The notes below the pieces were generated by a model, which saw only the letters and a list, made by a program, of their open reading frames with translations, ran no database searches and was not told the origin of the DNA. Shown here in pieces: positions 46,746-59,833 of a stretch of DNA of 64,000 bases. Made by a program: the position numbers and the translations under genes. The number at the start of each line of letters is the position of its first letter. Position 1 is the first letter of the stretch. This stretch comes from Chimonanthus salicifolius (lineage: Eukaryota > Streptophyta > Magnoliopsida > Laurales > Calycanthaceae), in NCBI GenBank assembly GCA_013350335.1, contig CM023539.1, positions 39,418,631 to 39,482,630 of the forward strand. Direction: 5' to 3'.

Positions 46746-48409
46746 GCATATTGTTAAAGGAGATGGGTGTTGCACAAAGTTTACAAGTTTAAAATGAGTG
46801 TTATTTTCTTTTAAGAACTATAAAAGAAAAAAAATATAAACCAAACTTCTCCAACACCTTTCATATAAAATACTTTTACATGTTCAAAGGCCACACTTAG
46901 TATTCTTTTCTTTTCTTTTCTTTTATATATGAATTGAATGTAGACTTGATGAGCAACAAATACACTAAATTTCATCTTTAAAATTAATTTTTAATTACTT
47001 GATCTTAATAGTCATACATCCTATTTCTATAAATAAACTAACTTAGCATCTCTATTTCTATAATTCCATTTAGTATGATTAATTAACCTTACAAACATAT
47101 TATATGTGATATTAATTGTTATTATTCTAAACTCAATTTAATGATAGTAGAAAAGGATCTGAACTCATACAAACCTAAGCCAACCCATAGTTTCATAAGG
47201 ACAAAAGCCTTCTCAAAATATAAAAAGATAAAAAAAAAAAAAATATGTTAGAAGGTATTTGATCATATTTCAGAATAGTAAATAAAAGTTCTCTCAATGT
47301 TATTTCTACTCTTCAACTCAATGCTGGTGTATGTGCCGACATCCATATTATGCATTAATTAGAAAAATATGAAAAATAATGTGAAAGCGGATATTTTTTC
47401 AATTTTATCATGGAATTGCAGGCAAAAGTACATAAAATCTTTACTATCTTCCAAGAGGAGATCTTTTCACAAATCAATTGCCATGGATTGTCACAATATT
47501 CATGCCTGTTGACATTATTGCCTCAAGTTTCACATCAAGTAGATTTTTTTAGATTTTTCACCTACTGTCTAGATGAGTTCAGATTATAGCTATGGAGCAA
47601 GTTATATGGAGATGTTCAATAATATCTCAATTGCACTGGTGAAAAATAAGGATATTAATTTGTCTGGATTAAGTTCGATCCAAGTCTGATTTAAAGAAAT
47701 GAACTTTAACAAGATTTTTGTTTCACGGGTTGAGTTCGAATTTTACTTATAGCCCATTGAAGCCTTCGGATTTTAGACCCGTTTAATTTTTTTATATTAT
47801 AATCATATATCACAAAATTGTATATGGTATTATTCTCATAAATTGAAACATATAACCATACATATCACAAGTAAACTTGAATCCTACTTTACATTTAAAT
47901 TTCATCACAAAATTCAATATATATAATCATTCGATATTAACAGTCAAAACCACCATGCGTCAAATCTTTTAAAAGACGTCAGTCAACTTTGATTATCAAG
48001 ATGAAGCGTTTAAAATTTGATTTTTTGACTGAAATTTTAACTTGTGGTATGTATTTATAATTTCAATATGTATGGTTATATCTTCTTGTTAAAAAAAATA
48101 GTGCTTAGTGCAAATAAAAAGGCTCGGGCTTTAGCTTTAAAAATCCAATGGACTTAGGTTTTTTTAATAAAGTCTAACCCAAACCCGACCTAGGCCTAGT
48201 GAGAATTAGAGAAGATCCAACTAACTAAGATTAAAACAACAGTTGAATCTAAATTTTTCTAATTTTGTTTGAATGTTTGGCCAATGATCTCTTCTCTACA
48301 TTAAGAACTCATTGATGAGTAGATTTTGTTTACTATGAGCTCCTTAAATGCTTGCTAACTCGACAACATATATAGAGATGAAAAAGATCACCATCTTTCA
48401 CTAAATAAA
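46746..48409. other. Unassigned AT-rich intergenic DNA
   Basis: Nothing recognised. Confidence 0.4.
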
Positions 48410-48411
48410 TA

Positions 48412-48591
48412 CTCCCTCCGTTTCATTTTATTTGTCTCATTAGAAAATTTGTATTTTTTAAGGAACTCTCCATATAAGGCTAGTACTCTATGTGATTTCA
48501 TCCATTTTTAACACATTTTATGCTAAATGGGACAACTATTTTGGGACAATTCTAAAGTTTATATAAGACAACTAATTTGGGACAGAGGGAG
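48412..48591. mobile_element. Stowaway-like MITE
   Basis: 180 bp from CTCCCTCCGTTTCATTTTAT to TTGGGACAGAGGGAG, with TA at both sides (48410-48411 and 48592-48593). The CTCCCTCCGT inverted terminus and TA duplication are characteristic of Tc1/mariner-related Stowaway elements. Confidence 0.9.
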
Positions 48592-48593
48592 TA

Positions 48594-49695
48594 ATAAATT
48601 ATATAAATCTCAACGTGAACATAATCATACTACTGAATCATATATAAATCTCGTGTTTTCACTTATTGCTTATGTGTTTCCTACATAATAGTTTCTTTAT
48701 TTTCAACAATTTTTCTATTCATATTGGAGGGATTTTCATATAAAATCTTGGATAGTGGTTTCTGTGGTTTGCAATTTTTGAATTATTTTTTGTTCTTATA
48801 TGGTGTTATTATTGTTCATAGGTTAATTTATTTTTAGAATTGTTGATCGAAAATGTTGTGCATCTCAACAAGTGGCACAACTTGTAAAGTCGTCACCCTA
48901 TTCTCTACAATGAACAATCTTAGTTTGTGTCATACAACTCTTATGAGAAAGAAATTTTTTTACAAGTCTCCCATAAAGACTAAATTAACACACAAGTCTC
49001 CCACCTTAAAAATATTTCTAAATGTCTCGACTCTAATTCTTTATTACATGAGTGTATGATTGTATGAACGAAATAGTTCGACATTTTTCAGTCTCTAACT
49101 CTTAGCATCAGACATCTTTGCTTAATGTTTGATTAGTAATTATTAAATTTTATTACTTATCTTAAGGCCAAAATAAATATTAGAATTATTAGAAATCAAA
49201 ATCATTAAGTTTATAAAAATATGCTTTCACTTCAAGATCAAACGACGACGTAGGATGTACTTGGCTTAAAAGGGGCTGATACTTTTTCATATGTCGAGTT
49301 AGAATGAAAACTTACATTCCAATATTTTCCAATATTCTATTTTTTTGATATTTTTTCAAAAAAAAATTATAGGGTTTTGAAATTTCACATGAGATCGGAC
49401 CAATTTAGTCAAAATTTAAAAATATCGTCCAATTCGGAGTGTGAACCAATAGGGACCAATAAAATGACCAGTTCCAATTTCTTGAACCATGATCAAGAAT
49501 GATATAAAATTTAGGACTCATTACAGAATTTGATTAAAAATAGATATTTAGATCAGCTACTCACTTGGCGTCTCAATATTAAAAACAATATAGTAATTGC
49601 TAAAAAAACAACTGATCATTTGCTCTACTATTTTCTCTACAAGTAAAGGGAAATTTAAAAGAATTGTAATAACTACCGAGCAAATAGTATTTTTT
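48594..49695. other. Unassigned AT-rich intergenic DNA
   Basis: Nothing recognised; the open frame at 48853-49059 has no known domain. Confidence 0.4.
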
Positions 49696-49699
49696 ACCT

Positions 49700-49830
49700 C
49701 GCATTGGGTAGCTCAACTAATAGACACTTTGGTTCAGACAACAAAGTTCCTTGGTTCGAGTCTTATAGTCACTCGATGCAAGTAGCTTTTGAGAGGCTGC
49801 GTGTATCTAGACTTTTACCCAATGCCCTCG
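49700..49830 (+). mobile_element. Possible tRNA-derived SINE
   Basis: GGGTAGCTCAACTAATAGAC is box A-like and TTGGTTCGAGTC (about 49751-49762) is box B-like, at a tRNA-type spacing. Ends and duplication not found. Confidence 0.45.
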
Positions 49831-50308
49831 TACTCTGTAGCGGTCTGTCCCTTCAAAATATTGGATTAACGATATCATAATTGGTTTGTACGTGTGAGAG
49901 GTGTTTGAGGGTCCCATGAGGATCGCACCTGAGCACACGTATCCTCTAAAGACCACCCTCGACAAATTGAAGTTGGAAAAAAAGTTAAAAAGAATATTTG
50001 TCGGTGTGTCAGGTGCAACCAACCAAACCGTCGGATCGACCTATGGGATCGGTGCGACCGAGGATTGGATCGAATTGACGAGGACTGGATTCGAGGAAAT
50101 TATTGGATTTGTTGGATCAACCGACACTTGGGTCAGTGAGTGTGACAGATAGCAGTATTTCATCGGTGCGACCAAGGAGATCCTTTGGTTCGACCGACGC
50201 AGAGTTGAGCTTTAAGGCATTTAGCCCGTCGCCGGTGCGGCCAACACGGAACTTAAGTAGGGGTATTTAAACCCCAAATCTCGCGATTTTTGCCATTTTC
50301 TCGCTCAC

Positions 50309-52285
50309 TGCCATGCAAATTTTAAATTTATAATTACTCGCAAGCACACGAACTATTACATGGTATAGCGATTGAGTGCGAGGTCAAACCCATCGGAATT
50401 TAGGAAAATATTTCCGTGAAAAATATACCACTGAATTATATATTTTAAGAAATTTAGAAAATCATAGAAATAAATCTTAAACATGGGATTAATTCTCTAA
50501 TCTATGAAATCTAATTTTAATTTAGAAACATTCTAAAAATAGAAAAGAAGTCCAAAAATAAGAACAACATCTAAAATTAGAAATTAACCATTCAAGAGAT
50601 CTAATTTTCATGAAAAACACAAAATTCATCTAATTTCAATTAAAATAGTGGAATTATTCTAAAAATTATAAATAATCTTAATCTGACTTATAGCACAGAA
50701 TTGATGCAATTAATTAATTACCAACCTAATTCACAATTTTTCAAAGAGTTTGAATTTATAAACAAAGAAAACAAAAATAAGAATTGAAAAACAACATATG
50801 TACATATTTACAGTGGAATTGGATCAAATATTTAAGGAGGCATTATTATCTATATTTTAACAATAAAATAATGGCCTAGAACATGGAGCTCACGTAAATT
50901 ATTTAACACGCATTCAAATATCAAATTCATTAAAATTCTAATTATGAAATCTATGAAATCCATTTAACTAAGAAAATTTAATTTCGGCCTTACGCTTAGG
51001 TAAAATTTCTACTTGTAATTCCAAATCTAAGATAATCTCATTCTTAAAAAGAGCCTTAGAAGAGAAAAAATCAAGTTCTACAAATCCTAAATAATCTCAC
51101 TTTCCTTGAATTTCTTAGAAAAATAAACAACATAAAATCATGAAAAGAATGGAAATAAGATTGAAATTTTCATTAGACATGAAAGAACAATTGGAAAACC
51201 ATAATTCTAATTCTCACATTCTCTTATTAATTAAAGCATTGGAATAAAAATTACAATACAAATGGAATTTTGGAATTTAAAAAGACAAGAAAATACAATC
51301 GAGAATTAAAATCACCAACCTGAAAACCCAATGTGAAAATCAAAATTGCCAAATTCTTCTCTTCTCCTTTTCAATCCTTCTCCAAAGCCTAGCCAACCTT
51401 GAAATTCTCTGCCCAAATTAAAATTTTTCAATTGGAGATGGCTAGTATTTATAGATGAAAGGAGTTGGAATGAATGACTTGGATTTAAAGATTTAAATAA
51501 AGCAATGGACACATGGAGGGCTGATATGGTTTCTGCTAAACATGGAATGACTTAAAGGAGGAAAGGAAGTGGAAAAAAATAGTAAAATTTGTGCAAGAAA
51601 GTGGTGCAAAATCCCATTTTTTACACATGTATCACGTTGCAGCTCAGTTTTTACCTAGTTCACGTCCGAATCAGGAAAAGTTGTAAACTACAAATTGTAA
51701 CCCTTGAAGTCTTCTTTCCAACCAAAAAAGAATCAACGCAATCGGATATTAGAGTGAAACTTTATGGCCAAAATACTGAACATATGTCAAACCTTCCTTC
51801 TTTTCTCCCCTTCTTATTTTGTTTCTTTTTGCCAAATTCAAAAATCCTCTTATATTGGCTTGTAAATTTCGAATTTCTTCATATATATCTTTAGATGACG
51901 AAATAGAATTCACACTTGTGGATTTTTTTAATGGGCTTTTCTTAATAGGCTTAATAATTGGGCTTTTCAAAGTATAGAAAATCTAATAAATATTTTACCA
52001 CTTACAATCAATTCTAAAAATGACTAAATTAATTCAAACTCTCATAAATGGATTTGAATTAATTAATGTACAATAAAACTCCTAAAATTGTGGTAAAATA
52101 ATTATTAAAAATTTCAACTTTCCAAAAATATCAACTTATACTCATAACTTACAAAAAGTATCTTGTATTTCCCTGTAAATCCTTCAAAACTTCCAAAATC
52201 TTATTAAACATATCTTAAAACACACAAAACAATGGATAACTAGTTCAAATGCAAGTGTAAAATATTCATTTTTCTGTGCTCATCA
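50309..52285 (-). mobile_element. Athila-type solo LTR
   Basis: On the minus strand it reads TGATGAGCACAGAAAAATG...GCATGGCA; flanked by CTCAC (50304-50308 and 52286-52290). Its 3' end carries the ACTCGCAAGC-type block found before the primer site at 20049. The surrounding LTR leader is continuous once it is removed. Confidence 0.92.
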
Positions 52286-53825
52286 CTCACTCCCCTTCAG
52301 CTGCTCGAAATCCTTCTCCTCCAACCCTAGCTCGACGTGCATATGTTAAATTTGAAGAGACATCATCCCTAGCTTCCATTTAGACGGATTTTCTCCTCCC
52401 AAAGGTAAGGTTTTTATCCCTCTTATCCCTTTTCCATTTGTTTGATGGGGTTTAGGTGGGATTACATGGGAATGACTTTGGGAATGGCAATTGGGCCTTG
52501 TTTGGGGAAGAATCCATAGACCAAAGTTGGGATTTCGAAAATGAGGTTATGCATGGGTATCGATTGAGTTAGAAATGGGTTTAAGAACCCATTGGAGGGT
52601 AGAAATTTGGGGGAAAAGGGAGTAGTGTCGATTTTGAGCTGGAAATTGAAGAAACTTGGGGATTCTCGTAGGATTGAGCTTGGTTGACCGAGGTTAAGGT
52701 CAAACCTTGAGTCTAAAATTTGGGGTTTTGCTTCTAAGCTTGTATTAAGCCTAATCAAGGAACTAATTGATGGTTATTATGTTCTTATGTGTGATTAGAG
52801 CCATCTAACCCCGAACCCAGAGCTACGAAACTCTAGAATCGACCCGAAACTTCATAAGAACTCGAGGTGAGGAACGCTACACACTTTGTATGACGTATGG
52901 TTTGAATACATGCTACGTAGGAATTCTTAATTTGTTATTATACACTGTTGCATGAGGAATGAGATGTGTTTTACCATGCTTGATAAATAGAAGTGTGTAT
53001 TTATATGGAATTCCCTTATTAGTGATGAGTAGTGTTACATTGAATCTTGTATGATGAATGATAGTATGCCTACGAATGGTGAAAATGGGTTTGGACCATG
53101 TATGGTGGGAGTAGTGGGACCAATCGTGATGATTCACTACGAGATGGGCAAGGAGAATATAGTAAATGCCTGAGTAAACTCAATTGGATATCCCGAGGTT
53201 GGAATATGGCCTACATCCTGAGGTCAGCCCAAATGGGAAGTTGAATTGAGTGTATGAATTGTTTGAAATATGCTATGTATGCTCTCTCTTGTTATTATGG
53301 TAATGGTGTTGTTTTGTCCCCTTAGATTTGATAAATGCATCCCACATGTAGTGCTCATCCATGTTGGACCAATGTCGGGTTAACTAGAGTGTGAGTAGGA
53401 GGATGTATGGGAGGATTATTGAAACTCTAATAACACTAGGATTGGGTCGGTACCTTGGGGGTAGAGAAGACATGTTGATTGTACCTTCTCCCTTGGATCC
53501 ACTCATGTAGTTGACCAACTCCTTGGAAGAGGTTGGAGTGACAATAAAGCCTATGGGCTTTCCAAGGAACTCTATGGGAATGATAACCTTTAATTACGGT
53601 GATTCGGTCCCATGGATACCGTAAAGGAGTATGTCTCCCTTATTTACGAGGTGGATGTGACGTCTCTCATGGATTTGTTTGGCACATGAGGTGTGCAAGA
53701 TGCGCAGGGCTAGGCACTTTTATATACCTTGGGTGTCGTGATAGTCAGGTAAGTCGTTTTCCGACCACTCAGGAGCTTGACTGTATCAGCCCGATGTGGT
53801 GAAGGGAATGCAGGACGAGGTGTAT

Positions 53826-55790
53826 TGTGATACCCTGCCCTGGGCAGTGAACACACCACCGATGTGGGGAGTCCCACATCGGTAATGAAGGAAAGAGTAA
53901 TGAGGTATATTTGAGGCCACACTTGGTACTCAAGCAAGACGCGTTTTGGGCTGGGCCATGTGGGCTAGGGCCCAAGAGCAAAACCGTGTAGGCTCACATG
54001 TGTGCAAGGCCCAGAGCGGACAATTTCTTGCTGAGTTGGACCCTAAGTGTAGCAGCCCGACCCATAAAAAGGGCTTGGGGTTCGGCCCAACAAAATATTG
54101 TCCGCTTTGGGCCCACACGCGCACACACGTACACACGCGTGAGCCTGCACGGTTTTTGGATCGAACCCGGCACAAGTCTGGGTCCAAAACGCGTCTTGCT
54201 GGTTTGAGGGAGTAAGGTTACTTATAAACCCCCTCTTAAACTCCTCAACTTCTGATGTGGGACTTTCCACAACTCCCACCCACTGCTGGGTTGTCGGATC
54301 CAACCAGCCCATTCTGCTAGCCCGTCCTACAGGGCCCAGTTTCATTTGGATCAGCCTATCTAGGGCTTGGCCTCTGGCTCATGGGTCAGGATATCACAAT
54401 CCACCCCCCTAAAGCCCAGAGCCGCCCTCGGCTCAATCCTACGAACCCAGTGGAAGACAGTAAGCCCACAGTCCGAGTGTAGAACCCGGAGCTCTAATAC
54501 CATTTGTAACAGCCCGACCCATAAAAAGGGCTTGGGGCTCGGCCCAGCAAAATATTATCCACTTTGGGCCCACACGTGCACACGTGAGAGCCCGCACGGT
54601 TTTTTGATCGGACCCGACCCAAGCCTGGGTCCAAAACGCATCTTACTGGTTTGAGGGAGTAAGGCTACTTATAAACCCCCTCTTAAACTCCTCAACTTCC
54701 GATGTGAGACTTTCCACAACTCCCACCCACTGCTGGGCTGTCGGATCCAACCGACCCATTCTGCTGGTCCGTTCGACAGGGCCCAGTTTCACTTGGATCA
54801 GCCTATCTGGGGCCTGGCCTCTAGCTCATGGGTCAGGATATCACAATCCACCCCCCTAAAGCCCAGGGCCGCCCTCGGCTTGACCCAACGAATCCAGTGG
54901 AAGGCAGTAAGCCCACAATCCGAGTGTAGAACCCGGAGCTCTGATACCATTTGTAACAGCCCGACCCATAAAAAGGGCTTGGGGCTCGGCCCAGCAAGAT
55001 ATTGTCCACTTTGGGCCCACATGCGCACACACGTGCACACGCGAGAGCCCGCATGGTTTTTGGATCGGACCTGGCCCAAGTCTGGGTCCAAAACACATCT
55101 TGCTGGTTTGAGGGAGTAAGGCTACTTATAAACCCCCTCTTAAACTCCTCAACTTCCGATGTGGGACTTTCCACAACTCCCACCCATTGTTGGGCTGTTG
55201 GATCCAACCGGGCCATTCTGCTGGCCCGTTCGACAGGGCCCAGTTTCACTTGGATCAGCCTATCTAGGGCCTGGCCTCTGGCTCATGGGTCAGGATATCA
55301 CAATCCACCCCCCTAAAGCCCAGAGCCGCCCTCGGCTCGACCCAACGAATCCAGTGGAAAGCAGTAAGCCCACAGTCCGAGTGTAGAACCCGGAGCTCTA
55401 ATACCATTTGTAACAACCCGACCCATAAAAAGGGCCTGGGACTCGGCCCAGCAAGATATTGTCCACTTTGGGCCCACATGCGCACACATGTGCACACGCG
55501 AGAGCCCGCACGGTTTTTGGATCAGACCCGGCCCAAGTCTGGGTCCAAAACGCATCTTGCTGGTTTGAGGGAGTAAGACTACTTATAAACCCCCTCTTAA
55601 ACTCCTCAACTTCCGTTGTGGAACTTTCCACAACTCCCACCCACTACTGGGCTGTCGGATCCAACTGGCCCATTCTGCTGGCCCGTTCGACAGGGCCCAG
55701 TTTCACTTGGATCAGCCTATCTAGGGCCTGGCCTCTAGCTCATGGGTCAGGATATCACACTAAACCCTGTATTCGGGTTAGGTCGTTACA
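53826..55790 (+). mobile_element. TRIM-type solo LTR (~250 bp) split by a TRIM array
   Basis: Starts TGTGATACCCTGCCCTGG and ends GTTAGGTCGTTACA, with TGTAT at 53821-53825 and 55791-55795. It contains GTCCCACATCGG and shares scattered blocks (AAGACGCGTTTTGG, AGAGCGGACAAT) with the reversed TRIM inserted in it at 54048. Confidence 0.88.
54048..55759 (-). mobile_element. Multimeric TRIM: four LTRs, three internal segments
   Basis: LTR units of about 350 bp begin on the plus strand at 54048, about 54507, 54952 and 55409, each TGTARCARCCCGACCCATAA to CAGGATATCACA. They are separated by ~105 bp internal segments that read, on the minus strand, a TGGTATYAGAGCTCC primer site (initiator tRNA-Met) next to the LTR end and a GGGGGGTGGAT polypurine tract next to the LTR start. 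Flanked by CTAAG (54043-54047) and CTAAA (55760-55764). The many overlapping ORFs on both strands here are periodic by-products of the repeat, not genes. Confidence 0.93.
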
Positions 55791-56556
55791 TGTATTATGG
55801 CATGCAAGGCGTAAGTCAACCACTTAGTAAGATGCAGGTCCTAAGTCTTTACAGGTGTCGTGACATATTGTTTGGATATATGATGCCACGTTCCATAGAG
55901 GTGTCTTGGTATGGGATTGACTCTTAATATTGATGTGATAGCATGACATATTTGCATAGTATCATTTATATTCCATTTCATATATCACTATGTGGGTGCG
56001 TGAGTTTGTAGCATGCATTGATTTCCTCACTGAGCTTGTATATGCTCACCCTTGCAATTTCAGGTAATATTGCACTGGCTTGGTCCGAGGGACCAAGAGG
56101 ACGGGCTTAGACTACATCTTGATGTTTCCACGCATCATCGACATGGATTATTCTCATTTTGTTATTTTGATATCATGGATATATGTTATAATGTTGTTGT
56201 ATTTTAGAAACCATGTGTATTATCCATGAGACTATGGTTATACATCTTTGAGACCTCCTAGACCGTAAGGATTATGTTGTAATGTTTGGGTTTGATATCA
56301 TGATCATGTAATTGAGGGAATGAATGAATGTATGGACTGGTGTATTTATGTGGAAACCATGATTGGTCCAACTCTCTTATTTTTAGGAGAAACTTTGCCG
56401 AAATTTCAATAGGGATCCCAACTCAAAAGTGATCTAAGGTCCTTATATTTGTGATCACATGTATGCTTCCCACGTGTTAGATATAACATTATTGGAACTG
56501 TCAGACCAAAAAAAAAAAAATCCCCCATCACGTACCCATTGGGTTGGGATATAACA

Positions 56557-57299
56557 CACTTAGGAAGAAATGAGGTCTTGAATTTTTTCGTCTTAAAAAA
56601 TTAACTTTTTATTAAAAAATCTAGTAAAAAGCAACCAATTTTTATAAGAGGACATAGAAAAGCTGATTTCTTTCTACAATTCTCATCAATATGAAAATAA
56701 ACACACATGAATTAAATGTACCAAAGAATTTTTCAGCACTACCTATACTTGAGAGTACAAAAGACTAGCAGTAGTAGTGGCTTGCGTTTGGTATGTGTCA
56801 CAGATTGAACTTAAAAAGTTCCCTCATTGTATGAACTGAGTGCATCGTGGAAAGGAAATGCACAGGAAATAAAAAAACACCCAATACTATTAAAAGGCAC
56901 AAAACCCAAAACACCTCTTTTCTTAATCTAAAGTTGAATTATTTTTACCTTTTATCAGCTTCTCTGCTCAAACAAACTCAGCTTTGTTTAGAAAAAAAAA
57001 AGAGAAAAATTATTTGATGCCTTACAATCAAGAAGAAAGTATTCTTATAATAATCAGAATTCTGGAACATCATCATAGTGTAATTCCATAAACCTTTTAG
57101 CAAGATAAGTTTATAAATGGAGTTACTGAAGAGAGATGGCCATTGCTCATTGCCCTATGTCTCTATCAATGAAAGTGGTATCCCACGAAACAATCGTCTC
57201 CACTGTGACCCACACAATTACACGAATTTCGATTCCACTTATTCCATCCTTCCATCTGTTAGGTTTTGTGGGGTCTAATCATCAAATATGTACGACCGA
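56557..57299. other. Unassigned AT-rich intergenic DNA
   Basis: Nothing recognised. Confidence 0.4.
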
Positions 57300-57560
57300 T
57301 TTAGTCGCATGGTAGACAATTTTATAATTTTGTACAATTTTGTTATTTCACATAGTGTCTTACGTAAACTCTAATTAATGTAGTATATATGGTCATTTTG
57401 TGAGAGAGAGCAGAATATCTATAACGAGAGTTATTTCTTCTTCATTTTTCCTTTGAATATAGTGGATCATTTTGAACTCCGTAGACATATCGAAAGAGAA
57501 TCACGTAAAATTTGTGTATTATGGTTTGGTTCTCTTTATTGATTTCACTTTTTATCTTCG
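57300..57560 (+). mobile_element. Ty1/copia LTR fragment
   Basis: GTAGTATATATGGTCATTTT, GAGAGAGAGCAGAATATCT and AACTCCGTAGACATATCG with AATCACGTAAAATTTGTGT are the U3/R/U5 end of a copia LTR. Similar to 61440-61720. Confidence 0.6.
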
Positions 57561-58659
57561 ATATTGTTGTTTACTCTCCAAACACCATCCACCTCTTCCC
57601 TCTCCCTGTCCCTCTCCCTCTCCTCTCCTTCTCTAAATCAAAGATTTTCACATATAGCTGTCATTTCCTTTTTGATAATAGTATTATTTGATTTATTTTT
57701 TAAAATATTATTTATTTAATTTAAAGAAACCGATATTTACATGATTGGACCACGAGTGAGATCACCAGAATAAAAAGAGACCCATCTTTTACTCTAATAT
57801 GGCAATACTTGTAATGTGAAATTGAGTTGGCTTAAAATGTAAAAAATGTTAAAGTTGTTGTCCATGTTTGAAACAATAAAAGAAAAGGAAAAAGAACTGC
57901 TTCAACACGACTAAGCAACTATTCTAGTCAACTTTTGTATAAACAAAAATGCATATTGGAAAAAAACAGTGAAATTGATTTAAAAAATGGGAAAAAAAGG
58001 AGAAGGCTAAACTGGTAGTCTGTGAGTGGTTTGGCCAATTACTTTAATTTAATTTATATTTTCCTTTTTTGGTTTATTATTGATTTGACCTATTGTGATC
58101 AAAGTCATGTGGTTCAAACTTCAAACTACTGACTAAATATAGTTTGGTATAGTTATAAAAAGAAAAATCATCCTATGTTGTCATCTTAATAACGGAGAAA
58201 CGGTAAACGGTGGCATATAGGACATGTGAGGTCATTGTTTTAAAATTTCAAACCCTTAACTAGTTTCTAAACACATGTTTACAGTCTTTATAGACTTTTT
58301 GTGAAATTATTGAACTCCCTTTACTAGTTTCTAAACACATGTCTACTCTCTTTATAGACTTTTTGTGAAATTATTGACCTTTAGAATGGATCAGATGCGT
58401 GTTGTGATATTTAATTTATAAATTTCTAATCAAGTACTATTCATTTGATCTATCCAATAGCGAATGTATTAGTTTTACAAAATTTAAATATATATAAACA
58501 TGTGTATAAAAATTAATGAATAATTTGAATTTTTAATAAGTACACTTCACAAGTCCCAAATGCCATTGTTGTCATCCTTACCCTTAGGGTTAAAATATAA
58601 GATCCTTCCTCCATTATTCTTATAAGTCTAACATTCTCAAAAATTTATCCTTGTGTAGA
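57561..58659. other. Unassigned intergenic DNA with a 64 bp tandem duplication
   Basis: ACTAGTTTCTAAACACATGT and TTTATAGACTTTTTGTGAAA recur at 58256-58319 and 58320-58383. Otherwise unrecognised. Confidence 0.55.
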
Positions 58660-58805
58660 TTTTTTTTTTTAAGACTAAGGTGTCGAGGCCTCTTAGAGCA
58701 AATCTCTCTATCTACACACACCGGATAACACTAAAAGGAGTGACCCTTTGTGTTGAAAGTGATTTGAACCGAAGACCTCTCTGTCCTCGTGTTGTTATAT
58801 TAGAT
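58660..58805 (-). mobile_element. Probable SINE of another family
   Basis: Minus strand: box B-like GGTTCAAATCAC, body, terminal A-tract (T-tract 58660-58672). Candidate short duplication TAGATT at both sides. Box A is not clear. Confidence 0.5.
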
Positions 58806-59076
58806 TATTTTTAAAACTATTGCATTTTATCTTCAACATACTATCACTAAATTAAAATAAATTTAAATTGAAAATAAATTGAAACCATATTCACTTGTAA
58901 ATATTAATGTTAAAAACATAAATAGTGAATATAAATATTCATGCAACTAGCTTTGTACTAACACTTGAGTACCGTAGCACAACTAACTTTGCAGAGTCAC
59001 TCTCAGCCACATATTTGTGTTCCCAATGAACACATGATAATATATATATATAAATGAAGTAATTATTTAAAAAGTT

Positions 59077-59247
59077 TTTTTTTTTTTTTGAATTTACGTG
59101 TGGGAAACCAGCAGGATACCCAGCATAAAACCCCCATGGGTGGACCCCTACCCTGAAGGCACACAAAGGTTAGGCTATGGGGGCTCGAACCCGTGACCTC
59201 CCGCTTCCTGAGACGGGAGATAACTAGCTGAACTACACCCATATGGG
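59077..59247 (-). mobile_element. tRNA-derived SINE, copy 3
   Basis: Best-preserved member: box A-like TAGTTCAGCTAGTTATC, perfect box B GGTTCGAGCCC, terminal A-tract, and a perfect 13 bp duplication TATTTAAAAAGTT (59064-59076 and 59248-59260). Confidence 0.93.
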
Positions 59248-59514
59248 TATTTAAAAAGTTCTTCCAAATATTCAAATTAGACACTAAAAAATGTGATTAT
59301 TAAATCAAATTTCAAACATTTAGCATATTTAATGAACATAAAGCATTACCTAATTCTTACCTAACAACCCAATATAGACACAAGTGTGCCAAAATAGTTA
59401 CCTATAAGATGAGTAAATCACTATTCTAATATAATATACATTATCTATTTATGTGTGTATATATGATTCAAACTAGTGGCCTTCGAAAGGTACTCATCCT
59501 CTATTTAATGAGGC

Positions 59515-59548
59515 ACCCAACCCCAACCCCAACCCCAACCCCAACCCG
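59515..59548. repeat. (CCCCAA)n microsatellite
   Basis: Five units of CCCCAA; plant telomeres are CCCTAAA, so this is not telomeric. Confidence 0.85.
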
Positions 59549-59833
59549 ATTCTTTAAAAGTGGATAGAACATAACCAATTCACAGGGATAAGTGAAATGT
59601 TATTTTGGAAATGTGATTCTAGTTCTGATTTTTTAACAGACGACAATAAAAAATAGAATAATAATGTGAAGAATAAAATGTTCGGTGTCCCTCACTAAAA
59701 GAAAAATCACATCATTTATTTATAATCAAAATCTAATACATATAGATAAGGAAAATTGAAATAAAAAGATAACTGGAAATTCAAAATGTAAATCTGGAAG
59801 GATTCTATCACGCCCTCGCAAGCTGTAGTGCAG

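Larger units (their letters stand above)
49850..56556 (+). mobile_element. Long LTR with nested insertions, 5' end uncertain
   Basis: The right end has an A-tract (56508-56520) and terminates GGGTTGGGATATAACA at 56556, like the other long LTRs. Leftward it is continuous except for two dated insertions (50309-52285 and 53826-55790). A TATA-like GTATTTAAAC lies at about 50264, followed by a pyrimidine-rich leader that resumes at 52291. No TGTTATATCC start was found, so the left boundary is a guess. Confidence 0.65.

Noticed and set aside
49720..49735. CACTT before TG at 49725 as the left end of the long LTR (duplication CACTT also follows 56556)
   Set aside because: The following bases do not resemble the TGTTATATCC expected from the right end, and the site lies inside a tRNA-like SINE head; the match is probably chance.
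54043..55827. Many overlapping ORFs of 60-138 codons on both strands
   Set aside because: They recur with the period of the TRIM LTR units and have no domain; they are by-products of GC-rich repeat sequence.
59515..59548. Possible interstitial telomere repeat
   Set aside because: The unit is CCCCAA, not the plant CCCTAAA; a short microsatellite.
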